A DNA stretch of 64,000 nucleotides from Prochlorococcus sp. AG-409-K04 (lineage in GTDB: Bacteria; Cyanobacteriota; Cyanobacteriia; PCC-6307; Cyanobiaceae): positions 62,001 through 126,000 of the forward strand of contig QCKE01000001.1 of the NCBI GenBank assembly GCA_003215555.1, written 5' to 3'. The notes beneath the pieces were generated by a model. That model did not search any database. It had not been told where the DNA came from and was given only the letters and a program-made list of their open reading frames with translations. Numbering within the stretch: position 1 is the first letter of the stretch; each line of letters begins with the position of its first letter. Shown here piece after piece: positions 1 through 8,199 of this stretch. A program made the translations under genes and the position numbers.

Positions 1-1
1 T

Positions 2-463
2 AATATAATTGGCTGGATAATTTCATACAAGCTTATATTACTTCTTATTATTCAATGGCCAATAGGAAAGTGGCTATCAGAGAGAAATGTTATATTTGGA
101 CTAAAACTAAGCAATATATGCTTACTAAGTGGATGCTTTCTTCTATCTATTTCTAGCTTAAGCTATTATGGATTTTACATAGTAATTATAGCTTTAGTGC
201 CCATAACAGCTGGAATAGCAATGTTTTTACCTACAGCGACTGAAGCAATAGTTCAAATAGTTCCAGAGGAATATAGAGGCTTATCATTATCTATATACTC
301 GCAATGCTTTGGTTTAAGCTTCCTAATATTTCCTATTATAGCTGGAAAAATAATAGATTCACAGGGTACTGGAATAATGCTATGGATAATCATGTCAATT
401 TGCTGCATATGTACCTACCCACTAATCCAAAGAATACATCCAAAATATAAGCTTAATTTTTAA
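2..463 (+). CDS. MFS transporter, C-terminal part (5' end outside window)
   Basis: The frame is open from base 2, so this is the last ~153 codons of a gene that starts upstream. The product is strongly hydrophobic, with about four membrane-spanning segments separated by short basic loops (for example WLSERN and PEEYRG). The pattern of a helix pair, a PxxxRG-type loop and a helix pair ending in a short charged tail fits the C-terminal half of a major facilitator superfamily carrier. The substrate cannot be told from this fragment. Confidence 0.6.
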   Translation, partial: NIIGWIISYKLILLLIIQWPIGKWLSERNVIFGLKLSNICLLSGCFLLSISSLSYYGFYIVIIALVPITAGIAMFLPTATEAIVQIVPEEYRGLSLSIYSQCFGLSFLIFPIIAGKIIDSQGTGIMLWIIMSICCICTYPLIQRIHPKYKLNF

Positions 464-482
464 TATTTTATAAATTATTTAT

Positions 483-857
483 TTAATTATTCTTTAAATT
501 CTCAATCTCAATCTCAATCAATCTTCTCTCCCTTAGAAAAAGAAATAGTGGTGCAGCAAAAGCTATTGCAATAGAAAATGCAGTTAAAATAATAATCCAA
601 AAATATTTTATTTTTAAACGTTTGGTTTCAACAAACATCCACACAAAAACAGCAGAAGCCAATATAGACAAGTCAAGAGAAAGAGATTGTGCTGCAGGAT
701 TAATATTAGCTAAAGAAATAAACTTAACAAGATCAAATCCAGGACCATACAATTTTACAAAATTAATATTTGCAATTGTGGGTAATATACCTCCTAAAAT
801 CGCAAGAAAAAGATAGACATAACTTATGAAATGCCTATAGTTGTTACTGTTGTCCAA
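483..857 (-). CDS. DUF2834 family membrane protein
   Basis: A 124-residue protein with three predicted membrane helices, at about residues 12-30, 62-77 and 86-108. It matches the DUF2834 pattern: an N-terminal YLFLAILGGILP helix, a central NPAAQSLSLDLSILA segment, then VWMFVETKRL and a final APLFLFLRER before a charged tail. The biochemical role of the family is unknown. It converges with the MFS gene, with about 20 bases between the stops. Confidence 0.7.
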   Translation of the reverse strand: MDNSNNYRHFISYVYLFLAILGGILPTIANINFVKLYGPGFDLVKFISLANINPAAQSLSLDLSILASAVFVWMFVETKRLKIKYFWIIILTAFSIAIAFAAPLFLFLRERRLIEIEIENLKNN

Positions 858-1094
858 AGGCCTAAATCTAAGGAATAAGACTTATTATATCTCTTCCTTG
901 TGGCTTCGTGAAAATCGAAAAATAAAATAACTTCAATACTTATAATTAATTCAGATATATATAAGTAGCATAATATTTTTGCACAAAATAATCAAAAGAA
1001 AATACTTAAAAGAAATCAGAACTTTTTGTTATTTTGATAATATATAAATAATTTTATAAAATTATAGTCCATATGTAACTCTTGATCTCCAGAA

Positions 1095-1934
1095 ATGTCC
1101 TACCAAGAAATAAAGTCGCTAAAGCTTGCAGTTGTTGGTCATATCGAATGGGTTTCCTTTATAAATGTAAACAAGTTACCAGTAGAGGGTGAGATTGTTC
1201 ATGGACATAACTTTATAGAAAGAGCTGCAGGAGGAGGCGCAGTAGCCGCAGCACAAATGTCGAAATTAACAAGTCGAGAAGTTCATTTTTTTACTTCCTT
1301 AGGCAAAGACGAGATAGGAAAAAAATGTTACAACCAACTAGGCTCCTTGGGGATAAAAATGAATGTGGCTTGGAGAGATAAACCCACTAGAAGAGGATTT
1401 AGTTTTGTTGATATAAATGGTGATAGAGCAATAACAATTATAGGAGAAAGGCTTCAGCCCTTATCTAGTGATCATTTGCCATGGGAAACGTTAGGCGAGT
1501 TTGATGGAATCTTTTTAACTGCTGCAGATGCTGAAGCAATTAAAATGTGCAGACAAGCGAGAATATTATGCTCGACTCCTCGAGTAAGAATTAAAGATTT
1601 GAACAAATCAAATATTCAATTAGATTCTCTAATCAGTAGCAACCTTGATCCAGATGAAAAATATTCTCCACAAAGTCTTAAAGTAAAACCAAAGTCAAGG
1701 ATCTTAACTGAAGGAAAAAATGGAGGAATGCTTATTCCTGGGGGAAGATATCAACCAGTCAAATTAAAAGCTAAAGCAATAGATAGTTATGGATGTGGAG
1801 ATAGTTTTGCAGCAGGAGTCACTACTGGTTTAGCTGCAAATATGAATATTAGAGAAGCCATTCAATTAGGAGCTAAATGCGGAGCTGAATGCGCAATCCG
1901 ATTTGGTCCATATAATGGTGTAAGAGATCATTAA
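1095..1934 (+). CDS. PfkB/ribokinase-family sugar kinase
   Basis: A 279-residue cytoplasmic kinase of the PfkB family. The N-terminal sheet (LAVVGHIEWVSF) leads into a glycine-rich substrate motif (ERAAGGGAVAAAQMSKL, ~42-57). Near the C-terminus is the signature DSYGCGDSFAAG (230-241), whose last Asp (~236) is the catalytic base and whose Gly residues form the anion hole. GKNGGM (~207-212) fits the nucleotide-site strand. The length is slightly short of the usual 300-320 residues. The substrate (ribose, fructose, adenosine or another) cannot be assigned, and the gene has no sugar-pathway neighbours. Confidence 0.8.
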   Translation: MSYQEIKSLKLAVVGHIEWVSFINVNKLPVEGEIVHGHNFIERAAGGGAVAAAQMSKLTSREVHFFTSLGKDEIGKKCYNQLGSLGIKMNVAWRDKPTRRGFSFVDINGDRAITIIGERLQPLSSDHLPWETLGEFDGIFLTAADAEAIKMCRQARILCSTPRVRIKDLNKSNIQLDSLISSNLDPDEKYSPQSLKVKPKSRILTEGKNGGMLIPGGRYQPVKLKAKAIDSYGCGDSFAAGVTTGLAANMNIREAIQLGAKCGAECAIRFGPYNGVRDH

Positions 1935-1987
1935 ATCAAAGTAAATCATGAAGGATTTTCAACAAACAATAATATTGGAATAAAACT

Positions 1988-2173
1988 ATGATCTTTAATG
2001 CAAAGAAAAAAGACCTTATATCAACCTTCATAGTTGGAATAATAAGTATTTCAGTTATATTTTTTGAATCAATATTAATCTTATTCAAAGGTCTAAAAAG
2101 GGGTTTCATGAAAAAAGAAGTTCTTTCAAAGAATAGTAAATTGGGATTTGATCTCGATATAATAATCAAATAA
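1988..2173 (+). CDS. small single-span membrane protein, hypothetical
   Basis: A 61-residue product with one strong membrane helix (~12-33, FIVGIISISVIFFESILILF) flanked by basic stretches. It lies on the same strand as the kinase just upstream. An overlapping minus-strand frame of similar length is the competing reading. The plus-strand frame is preferred because its hydrophobic and basic residues are arranged like a real small membrane protein. I do not recognise a family. Confidence 0.4.
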   Translation: MIFNAKKKDLISTFIVGIISISVIFFESILILFKGLKRGFMKKEVLSKNSKLGFDLDIIIK

Positions 2174-2247
2174 TATTATTATTAATATTCTATCAAGATA
2201 AAAGGAATGCTATTACAATGTAAAAAGGTATATACTATAATCCCAAG

Positions 2248-2607
2248 ATGAATATTATCTACATATTATTATTATTATTCCTTTTATTAATTATAAAAAA
2301 AACAAACATATACAGTAAAAAAAAATATGCTAAAAGAATTATCACTTTCAAAGAAAAATTAATGAGCAAAGATCATTTTAATAAGAAAATTTTTGAACGT
2401 TTTTCTAATGAATTAATTAGCGATCCAATGAATAATATCAAAATAAACAATTGGGATGATAACGATAAACTATTAGAAAAGGCCAATATACACAAAACAA
2501 GACTCATGAAACATGGCAAATCTAAATTAAATAATATAATCTATTATAAAAACAATCAAAATAAAATTTACACAATTTCAGAAGAAGGAGAAAAAATCTA
2601 CATTTAA
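2248..2607 (+). CDS. hypothetical protein with N-terminal membrane anchor
   Basis: A 119-residue product that begins with a very hydrophobic segment (residues 3-16, almost all Ile and Leu) followed by a Lys-rich stretch. The rest is a hydrophilic, Asn/Lys-rich domain probably on the cytoplasmic side. A central WDDNDKLLEKANIHKTRLMK segment looks helical. No family is recognised; the composition is extremely AT-driven. Confidence 0.5.
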   Translation: MNIIYILLLLFLLLIIKKTNIYSKKKYAKRIITFKEKLMSKDHFNKKIFERFSNELISDPMNNIKINNWDDNDKLLEKANIHKTRLMKHGKSKLNNIIYYKNNQNKIYTISEEGEKIYI

Positions 2608-2649
2608 AGTAAATTACTTATTTTTAATCTAGCAGAGAACAAAGAAGCC

Positions 2650-2931
2650 TCAATAGGAATCAAAGTACTCATTAAAATCTCTATTGGCCCAATGGCTACA
2701 AAAATTTAACTCAAAAAAATTTTCAGGTTTTTGATCGTTTAATTCTATTTTTGATCGAATTGCCTTATTTACTTTTCCATTTATAAAATGAAAATTATTT
2801 TCATTATTTGAATATATATTTTCAACTATTGGTTTAAATTTATTTGCACGTTTTTCAGCTGAAAAACCTATTGCAGGAGAAAGCTTTGGCCAAAAATTCT
2901 TCATGAATTGATTTCTTATTTTTTCAAGCAA
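2650..2931 (-). CDS. hypothetical protein
   Basis: A 93-residue soluble protein rich in Asn, Phe and Lys. The C-terminus is acidic and aromatic (NFCSHWANRDFNEYFDSY). There is no signal peptide or membrane segment and no recognised domain. It converges with the 2248-2607 gene, which leaves only a short intergenic gap. Confidence 0.45.
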   Translation of the reverse strand: MLEKIRNQFMKNFWPKLSPAIGFSAEKRANKFKPIVENIYSNNENNFHFINGKVNKAIRSKIELNDQKPENFFELNFCSHWANRDFNEYFDSY

Positions 2932-3051
2932 AGCATATAACAGGATTTTATCAATAAAAAGAATGGCAATTAAACTATTATTTATTTTTTTGAAAACTAT
3001 TTTAAAATAAGACGTATTTTCGGAAAAGAGACTATTTAAAGAGAAAAATTT

Positions 3052-3246
3052 TTAAGTTTTTTTAATTGGTAGAGGATTCTCTTCACAACGAATCAAATCT
3101 ATACAATTTGGATGGTCATGAATATATTTATTGAATTCCATAGCAAGCATTCTTGCTTCAAATGAATCACTTGCATAAAAACAATTTTCTTGCTTTCCAT
3201 TATCGAATGATCGATAACGAACTGTATAAGGTTTCAAAGGATTCAT
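3052..3246 (-). CDS. conserved small cyanobacterial protein, unknown function
   Basis: A 64-residue soluble protein. The pattern TVRYRSFDNGKQENCFYASDSFEAR, read as a beta strand, a turn, a strand and then an Ala-rich helix (MLAMEFNKYIHDHP), looks like a compact alpha/beta fold. It resembles small conserved proteins common in marine picocyanobacteria. The start ATG is the only in-frame one near the 5' end. Confidence 0.6.
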   Translation of the reverse strand: MNPLKPYTVRYRSFDNGKQENCFYASDSFEARMLAMEFNKYIHDHPNCIDLIRCEENPLPIKKT

Positions 3247-3356
3247 TGACTCCTTCTCTTAGGACGTCAATCTAACTATCACTCTTATTGGAGAAGAAAT
3301 ACCATAAATGTCATCCAATGAATATATTAATAAAGCATAAAGTGATATTTAATACA

Positions 3357-3908
3357 TTAAGCACCTGGCATAGGAGGCTTATATCCAACACCTCTATCGG
3401 AACATTCCAAGCTTTCCCTAGTACTAACACCAGTTACTGGATTTGTTCCATTTGCAATTTCGCAAAGGTTTTTCTGATCATCACTATCAAGTACTGAAAA
3501 ACTAAAATCTGCTCCTTCTATTTGAGCCCCTGCAAAACTGCTACCAGAAGCAATCATATTTACAAGGATTGCATTCCTAAGGTCCGTTTTCTGAAAATTT
3601 ACCCTATCTGAAAGTGTATCAGTCAAATCTATACCATTTAAATTCGAACCTTTCAAATCAGCCAAAGTAACTACAGTGCCATGAAGATCTACATTGCTTA
3701 GATTTGAATCTCTTGCTGTAGCACCAGCTATAGAAGACTTTGATAAGTCTTGTCCATGCAGATCAATGCCTGTTATCTGAGAGCGTACATAATTAGGAAC
3801 TTCATCACCTGCACTTAAAACGGCAAAAGCAGAAGAAGAATGAAACAAAGTCATTATCATTGCTATTGCTAATCCCAGGAAATTAGCAACTAATTTAGAA
3901 TGTCGCAT
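3357..3908 (-). CDS. secreted pentapeptide-repeat protein
   Basis: A 183-residue protein with an N-terminal signal peptide (~1-29, hydrophobic core then SSSAFA, probable cleavage after Ala29). The body (~45-140) is a run of A(D/N)LxX pentapeptides: DLSKSSIAGATARDSNLSN, DLKGSNLNGIDLTDT, DLRNAILVNM. These fold as a right-handed beta helix. The location is probably the periplasm or thylakoid lumen, where cyanobacteria keep several such proteins, but the partner is unknown. Two Cys in the C-terminal part (NLCEIA and LECSDR) could form a disulfide. Confidence 0.75.
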   Translation of the reverse strand: MRHSKLVANFLGLAIAMIMTLFHSSSAFAVLSAGDEVPNYVRSQITGIDLHGQDLSKSSIAGATARDSNLSNVDLHGTVVTLADLKGSNLNGIDLTDTLSDRVNFQKTDLRNAILVNMIASGSSFAGAQIEGADFSFSVLDSDDQKNLCEIANGTNPVTGVSTRESLECSDRGVGYKPPMPGA

Positions 3909-4019
3909 TTGTTTTATAAATAATCAATTTTTATATATTATTAAGCATAAAATAATTGTGGCTAAAATCATAGTTATAACAACTGGCAATTAACAAATCA
4001 TCGATTTTCAGAAGTAATT

Positions 4020-4202
4020 CTATAAAGGATTACCTGATATATATTCGTGTACAGAAGGGTTTATCCAGTAAAAACCTACGCATGACATTAAAATCAGATT
4101 AAAAACAACTAGAGTAGTACCCATAAATAAAGAATGCTGATGATATTTAGATCCCTCTTGCATATCTTCTTTTATTAATATGGAATCTACTTCGTTTTTC
4201 AT
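4020..4202 (-). CDS. small single-span membrane protein, hypothetical
   Basis: A 60-residue product with an acidic N-terminus, one membrane helix (~26-47, MGTTLVVFNLILMSCVGFYW) and a short C-terminal tail (INPSVHEYISGNPL). The layout is like that of other small thylakoid-type proteins in this window. No family is recognised. Confidence 0.5.
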   Translation of the reverse strand: MKNEVDSILIKEDMQEGSKYHQHSLFMGTTLVVFNLILMSCVGFYWINPSVHEYISGNPL

Positions 4203-4584
4203 TAAATAAATCTTCGCTTTTTGAATGTAAATAATATTAACTGATAAAAGCTTTCAACGCGTTTTAGATCAAACAACAAGCTCATTAGACTTAAAAAGCT
4301 TTAGATTTCCTTAACTTTTAATGAGTATTTCGCTTTAATTTGTTTGCTAAAAATCTTGTCCATAGAAAAATTATTTTGCCAAATCATGAATAGTGCTACT
4401 TTTGATTTATTCATTTTCTGCTAATGAATTTGATTTTTTCTTTTATATCAATGCATCTTAAATTGCATTGCACTTGAATCTTAAAAAATCCAATTCAATC
4501 AAAAGCATTGATTTTTGATTACGTAAAAAAGCATTGTACAAGTTACTGTTTGGGAATTAAACTTTTAAGGTCAGGAAATCTCTA
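4203..4584. other. intergenic stretch, no gene seen
   Basis: About 380 bases between divergent genes, so both promoters should lie here. It contains short repeats of a GCATTG-type word (for example near 4450-4540). No open frame with a credible protein and no clear hairpin terminator were seen. Confidence 0.4.
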
Positions 4585-4788
4585 ATGTCCACAAGTAAAA
4601 GAGAAGAAATCAGCTCACATTTGCGCTATATAAGGCAAGAGCTCAGAGATCTAGATCAAATACTTACAGAAGATGGTCTAGTCCCAGAAGTGACTGAGCT
4701 AAAAGAGGTATATAACTCATTAGATGCTCTTCACCAGTTACTTACAGGAAAAGTAAAGAAAAAGCCTAAACCGGAATTTGATGACTAA
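4585..4788 (+). CDS. conserved small helical protein
   Basis: A 67-residue soluble, highly charged protein predicted to be almost wholly helical (EEISSHLRYIRQELRDLDQI, then VTELKEVYNSLDALHQLLTG), with a Lys/Pro-rich tail ending EFDD. This looks like a short coiled-coil hairpin. The type is common in marine picocyanobacteria, but its role is unknown. It converges with flavodoxin, 18 bases away. Confidence 0.6.
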   Translation: MSTSKREEISSHLRYIRQELRDLDQILTEDGLVPEVTELKEVYNSLDALHQLLTGKVKKKPKPEFDD

Positions 4789-4806
4789 TTAATTCAATTT
4801 TAATTT

Positions 4807-5328
4807 TTACAAACCTGGGATTTCTCTTTTCAATTGGTTTGCCCATTCGGAAATTCTTGAATCTGTCATATCAGACTCACTGTCTTCATCTAAAGGAAGG
4901 CCGCAAAAAGAATCTCCAACCATACTTTTTGATTCATCAAAAGTATATTCAGTTGAATCTACATAGCCAACCATTGTCGCCCCTGCCTGCTGAAAGTATC
5001 TATGAAGTTCTTCCATAGCATCACAATAATTTTCTGTATATGTAGATGAATCTCCTAATCCAAAAATTGCCACTTTTTTACCGGAAAGATCCAATTCTCC
5101 TATTTCATCTAGGATAGAGTCCCACGCAGTGCCAGATCTTTCAGAATCTGCGCCTGTATTCCAAGTAGGAATTCCACAAATAATTGCATCATGATTGCAA
5201 AATTCACTCAAATCATCAACATCAGACATGTCTTTTGGATTGTCAACCCCATCCAATAATCCATGAATCCTTTCAGCAATGTCTTCTGTTTTTCCTGTAG
5301 TGGTTGCGAAGTAAATCCCTACTGTCAT
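4807..5328 (-). CDS. isiB: flavodoxin
   Basis: A 173-residue long-chain flavodoxin, an FMN electron carrier that replaces ferredoxin between photosystem I and its reductases when iron is short. The phosphate-binding loop is ATTTGKTEDIAE (~7-18). The 50s loop is PTWNTGADSERSGTAWD. The third FMN segment is FGLGDSSTYTENYCDAMEELH, followed by the long-chain insertion. It is on the same strand as, and downstream of, a pcb gene and two small membrane genes. This order recalls isiA-isiB of other cyanobacteria. I could not find a convincing Fur box upstream. Confidence 0.95.
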   Translation of the reverse strand: MTVGIYFATTTGKTEDIAERIHGLLDGVDNPKDMSDVDDLSEFCNHDAIICGIPTWNTGADSERSGTAWDSILDEIGELDLSGKKVAIFGLGDSSTYTENYCDAMEELHRYFQQAGATMVGYVDSTEYTFDESKSMVGDSFCGLPLDEDSESDMTDSRISEWANQLKREIPGL

Positions 5329-5441
5329 TGTATTAAGTAAATCAAATAAGTCCTAGGCGATATTGAAGAAAAATGGAGTAAAGAAAATACTTTTTAAAGT
5401 TCAATCTTATACCGAAGTATGTATCGAAGATTTCTTTGTAA

Positions 5442-5807
5442 TTATGCCAAAGCCAACAATCCACTATGCAGACCATATGAAATGATTATAAAAGACATTA
5501 CTCCAAGACTTAATAGTAAAGATGTATACAATCTGTTTACACCATAGTCGGATTCAACTGGAGTAAAGTCAGCAATAACAAATGACTTGTTGGAATATTT
5601 GTTTCTATCAATAATTCCAGAAGGCTTTAATTTTAAATCAGCTTTTGAAAAAGCTGAAAATCTATTTAATTGGTCGACTTTGTAATCATCTCTAAATAAG
5701 CGAGGGAACATATCAACATGCCAAATAGCTATTATTGAAACCCAAAAGATTAGGCTTAAACCTGCAATACCAAAAAGAAAATACTTAAAAAATTCCATTA
5801 ATTCCAA
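5442..5807 (-). CDS. two-span membrane protein, hypothetical
   Basis: A 121-residue protein with one helix at the N-terminus (~8-30, YFLFGIAGLSLIFWVSIIAIW) and one near the C-terminus (~94-117, LLLSLGVMSFIIISYGL). The hydrophilic loop between them contains RLFRDDYKVDQLNRFSAFSKA. Its place between an antenna gene and flavodoxin suggests a thylakoid or stress role, but that is inference. No family is recognised. Confidence 0.55.
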   Translation of the reverse strand: MELMEFFKYFLFGIAGLSLIFWVSIIAIWHVDMFPRLFRDDYKVDQLNRFSAFSKADLKLKPSGIIDRNKYSNKSFVIADFTPVESDYGVNRLYTSLLLSLGVMSFIIISYGLHSGLLALA

Positions 5808-5826
5808 AAAGAGTTAGAATTTTCCA

Positions 5827-5970
5827 CTAATTAATAGTTGATGCTTTTTTTGAATTCTCCAAGATTTTCCCTCTTATATACATAAAAATGCAAAGTGTTC
5901 CAATCATTATTGGAGGGTGATAAGAAATCATATTGCTTACTGCTTGAATTTCGTCACTAGTCATAAACAT
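5827..5970 (-). CDS. 47-residue single-span protein
   Basis: A short frame read directly from the sequence; the protein starts MFMTSDEIQAVSNMISYHPP. One membrane helix (~21-35, MIGTLCIFMYIRG) follows, then a basic/polar tail (KILENSKKASTIN). It ends 20 bases upstream of the next minus-strand gene and could be co-transcribed with it. The SDEIQ(A/S)...HPP start looks like known small picocyanobacterial proteins, but the function is unknown. Confidence 0.5.
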   Translation of the reverse strand: MFMTSDEIQAVSNMISYHPPIMIGTLCIFMYIRGKILENSKKASTIN

Positions 5971-6100
5971 TTATTTTTAATAAATCAATAATAAACCTAT
6001 TTTTTTTTTGAAATGTGATTTTCATTAACTCTTCAAGCATTTTATTTTACGTTCTTATATATCAATACTTGATTTCCTTATGACAGCATTTATTTTTCAT

Positions 6101-6132
6101 AAAAAAAAAAGCCCCGTAAATGGGGCTTTTTT
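6101..6132. terminator. bidirectional hairpin terminator after the first pcb gene
   Basis: A run of A, then GCCCC-6 nt loop-GGGGC, then six T. It lies 32 bases past the pcb stop on the minus strand. The A-run means it can act for either direction. Confidence 0.85.
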
Positions 6133-6163
6133 ATGTTTCTTATAAAAAACAAAAGAGAAGTAA

Positions 6164-7249
6164 TCAAGAATTTATTCTGAATGTTTTCTCTTGCTCATTA
6201 CCAATTGAAGCTGTTACGTTCTTGAAATTAAATCCTAAAGCTCTTAATGCATGCCAGAAATGACCCTGTAAGAAGAAGAAGCCAAGATAATAATGAACAT
6301 TAGAAAGAGCAGCTCTAGTTGTATGACCAAAGAAATAATTGCAATCTGAAAGATCAGCAGTATCAGCCCAATAAGGAGATACAGCAAATTTCAATTGCAA
6401 TGGCTCTCCATACCAAATTTCAGGATAAACAGTTGTATTAGATGCGCACCAGAAGGCTGCAACAATTGCCATCCAACCTATACCAGCCAAAGACCAAGAC
6501 AAAACTGCTTCTGCTGAAAGCAATTCAGCACCTTTAAACTTGCTCCATTCTCCGAGCCTTTTATCTTCCCATGGCGTTGATCCTGCTATGACATGAAAAG
6601 CTCCACCAGTAATCTCAGCGAAACCTAAGAAGGCATGACCACCCATTACATCTTCAAGGCTGTCAATAGTAATGAAATCGAACTGCCTCTGCCAAATCAT
6701 GGAAAGATCAAGGTTGTAATTAACCTGACGAATTGATCCTAAAGAAGGATCATAAATACCATGAATTCTCGCCCACTCAACAAACCAAACGCAAGCCACA
6801 CCAAAGAAAATTAAATGGTGACCAAGAATAAAAGTTTGGTTATCTGGGTTATTCCATTCAAGCTTAAATTTCTTAGCTTGTAATACCTGACTATCTTCTA
6901 CATTCTCCTCAAAAAGGACTGCATGAAGAAGACCTCCTCCTCCATAAACCATAGAGAAGATTAAGTGGCAAATTGCAATTGTTGCAACACCGGCACCAGT
7001 CCAAGCGCCAGCTTCGTCAAAGCCGATTCCAATTGAAGCAAGATGAGCCAAGAACAAAGAGCTTTGATGCCCCATTGGTATTTCTGGGTTGTACCTAGCC
7101 AACTCCCAAAGAGTGCTGCCACCAGCCGCAAAGCAAATCAATCCTGTATGGCCTATATGAGAGGCAATAAATCGGCCAGAGCGGTTTGTAACCACAGAAT
7201 TACCAGCCCACCACCCATAGGTAACTTCTGGATTTCCATAGGTCTGCAT
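6164..7249 (-). CDS. pcb: Pcb divinyl-chlorophyll a/b antenna protein (IsiA/CP43 family), copy 1
   Basis: A 361-residue thylakoid membrane protein that binds divinyl chlorophylls a and b and feeds a photosystem. The start MQTYGNPEVTYGWWAGN is chosen because both paralogues downstream begin this way; the frame runs ten codons further upstream. Six membrane helices carry the conserved His ligands (SHIGHTGLICFA, GHHLIFFGVACVWFVEW, GGHAFLGFAEITGGAFHVIAG, GFFFLQGHFWHALRALGF). It lacks the large lumenal loop of CP43. It differs from copies 2 and 3 at ~GSTPWEDKRLGEWSKFKG, where they read ATKQIG/ATRQIG, and it has a longer C-terminus. This copy is nearest to flavodoxin, so it may be the iron-stress antenna; that is inference. 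Confidence 0.93.
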   Translation of the reverse strand: MQTYGNPEVTYGWWAGNSVVTNRSGRFIASHIGHTGLICFAAGGSTLWELARYNPEIPMGHQSSLFLAHLASIGIGFDEAGAWTGAGVATIAICHLIFSMVYGGGGLLHAVLFEENVEDSQVLQAKKFKLEWNNPDNQTFILGHHLIFFGVACVWFVEWARIHGIYDPSLGSIRQVNYNLDLSMIWQRQFDFITIDSLEDVMGGHAFLGFAEITGGAFHVIAGSTPWEDKRLGEWSKFKGAELLSAEAVLSWSLAGIGWMAIVAAFWCASNTTVYPEIWYGEPLQLKFAVSPYWADTADLSDCNYFFGHTTRAALSNVHYYLGFFFLQGHFWHALRALGFNFKNVTASIGNEQEKTFRINS

Positions 7250-7786
7250 AATTTTTAAGCAATACAGGCAAATATCCACTGAAGATTACACTGTGCTCAA
7301 TAGATATGCGCAAAATAGTTAAAGGTCTTTATTTAGTTAGTAAGAAATATATTTAATCTAAAAAAAAATATTGGTTTCCAAATCGTATTGATAAAGGAAT
7401 TCTCGAAGAAAACAGACCTCGCAATTCAGGCAAAACGACTGCAGTGCAATCAATTGTAATCCATAGAGGGAATGTAAGCAATTTTCAAAAGAGAGCAAAC
7501 CAGTTTTGAGCGGTGAATTTAAAACAAAAAATAAAAAATAAAAAAATCATTAAAAGCAGTCAAAAGATCCTGAATTGAAGTGCAAAAAAACTGAATTTGC
7601 CTAAATATGATCATTTACGTGCTTACAAAGAAATTTCTAGATTTTAGAAAAGCCAAAGCCTCCTATTACTTAAATCAGAAAATTTGCGCAAGTGTTAGTA
7701 ATTTTAAATTAATAGAAATGTCAAAAAAACATTTTCTTGCAAATAATCTTAAACTCTAGGCTATAACTGAGCTACTTTTCATTGAC
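7250..7786. other. divergent promoter region between pcb copy 1 and the small membrane gene
   Basis: About 540 bases between divergently transcribed genes. It holds the shared pcb upstream motif (7306-7332). The rest is AT-rich and no credible open frame was found. A more GC-rich patch near 7415-7475 is unexplained. Confidence 0.5.
7306..7332 (-). promoter_or_regulatory. shared pcb upstream motif, copy 1
   Basis: On the minus strand it reads ATAAAGACCTTTAACTATTT followed by TGCGCAT. It ends 56 bases upstream of the pcb ATG. Nearly the same string lies at the same distance from the other two pcb genes. It is probably a promoter with a TAACTAT-type -10 region or the start of a shared 5' leader. 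Confidence 0.55.
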
Positions 7787-8002
7787 TTGATGATTGATTT
7801 CTCGCATTTGCTGGATTTCGCAACGCAACTACCACACCCATCTGACATAGGTTTAGTCAAACCATCAGGTGGATTTCAACTGCTTCCCGTAGTATTTGGA
7901 ATACTTGCAATTATTCAAGTATCTCAATTCCATTGGTATGCAAGAGACTGTAATGATCCTGAACAGTTTGAAGGAACTGAAAGACAAAAATTGTCACGTT
8001 GA
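7787..8002 (+). CDS. pcb-associated small single-span membrane protein (copy A)
   Basis: A 71-residue protein. The N-terminal block is IDFSHLLDFATQLPHPSDIG (residues 3-22), then KPSGGF and one membrane helix (~31-48, LLPVVFGILAIIQVSQF). The tail is polar: HWYARDCNDPEQFEG plus a basic end. Close relatives lie at 10067-10261 and 10300-10467, and a shorter one at 9437-9589. All sit on the plus strand between minus-strand pcb genes. The start could be either of two adjacent ATG codons. I do not recognise it as any named photosystem subunit. Its repeated pairing with pcb suggests an antenna partner (inference). Confidence 0.75.
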   Translation: MMIDFSHLLDFATQLPHPSDIGLVKPSGGFQLLPVVFGILAIIQVSQFHWYARDCNDPEQFEGTERQKLSR

Positions 8003-8051
8003 TTACCAAAACTATTTTTAGATAAATTAAATTTTTAATTTTTCTAGCAAG

Positions 8052-8077
8052 GCAGAGTTATAAGCTCTGCTTTTTTA
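8052..8077 (+). terminator. hairpin terminator of small gene A
   Basis: The stem GCAGAG/CTCTGC with a 7-base loop is followed directly by six T, 50 bases past the stop of the 7787-8002 gene. Confidence 0.8.
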
Positions 8078-8110
8078 TTGCTTTATTAAATATAAATAGC
8101 CAAAAGCAAT

Positions 8111-8146
8111 AAAAAACTCCCCTATATATTAAGGGGAGTTTTTTTA
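8111..8146. terminator. bidirectional hairpin terminator of pcb copy 2
   Basis: An A-run leads into AACTCCCCT, an 8-base loop and AGGGGAGTT with a T-run. It lies about 54 bases downstream of the pcb copy 2 stop on the minus strand. Confidence 0.8.
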
Positions 8147-8199
8147 GTTTTACTATAAAAACAATTTAATGGTTAATAGTAAAATAAAAGATGCTGATT

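Noticed and set aside
622-816. 64-codon plus-strand frame
   Set aside because: Lies wholly inside the DUF2834 gene on the other strand and has no family features.
1936-2169. 77-codon minus-strand frame
   Set aside because: Overlaps 1988-2173 on the other strand; its Phe/Ile-rich mix looks like the complement of an AT-rich membrane gene. Not decisive, so the plus-strand call has low confidence.
5329-5441. Fur box upstream of flavodoxin
   Set aside because: No stretch matches the GATAAT-type inverted repeat well enough to call, although iron control is expected from the gene.
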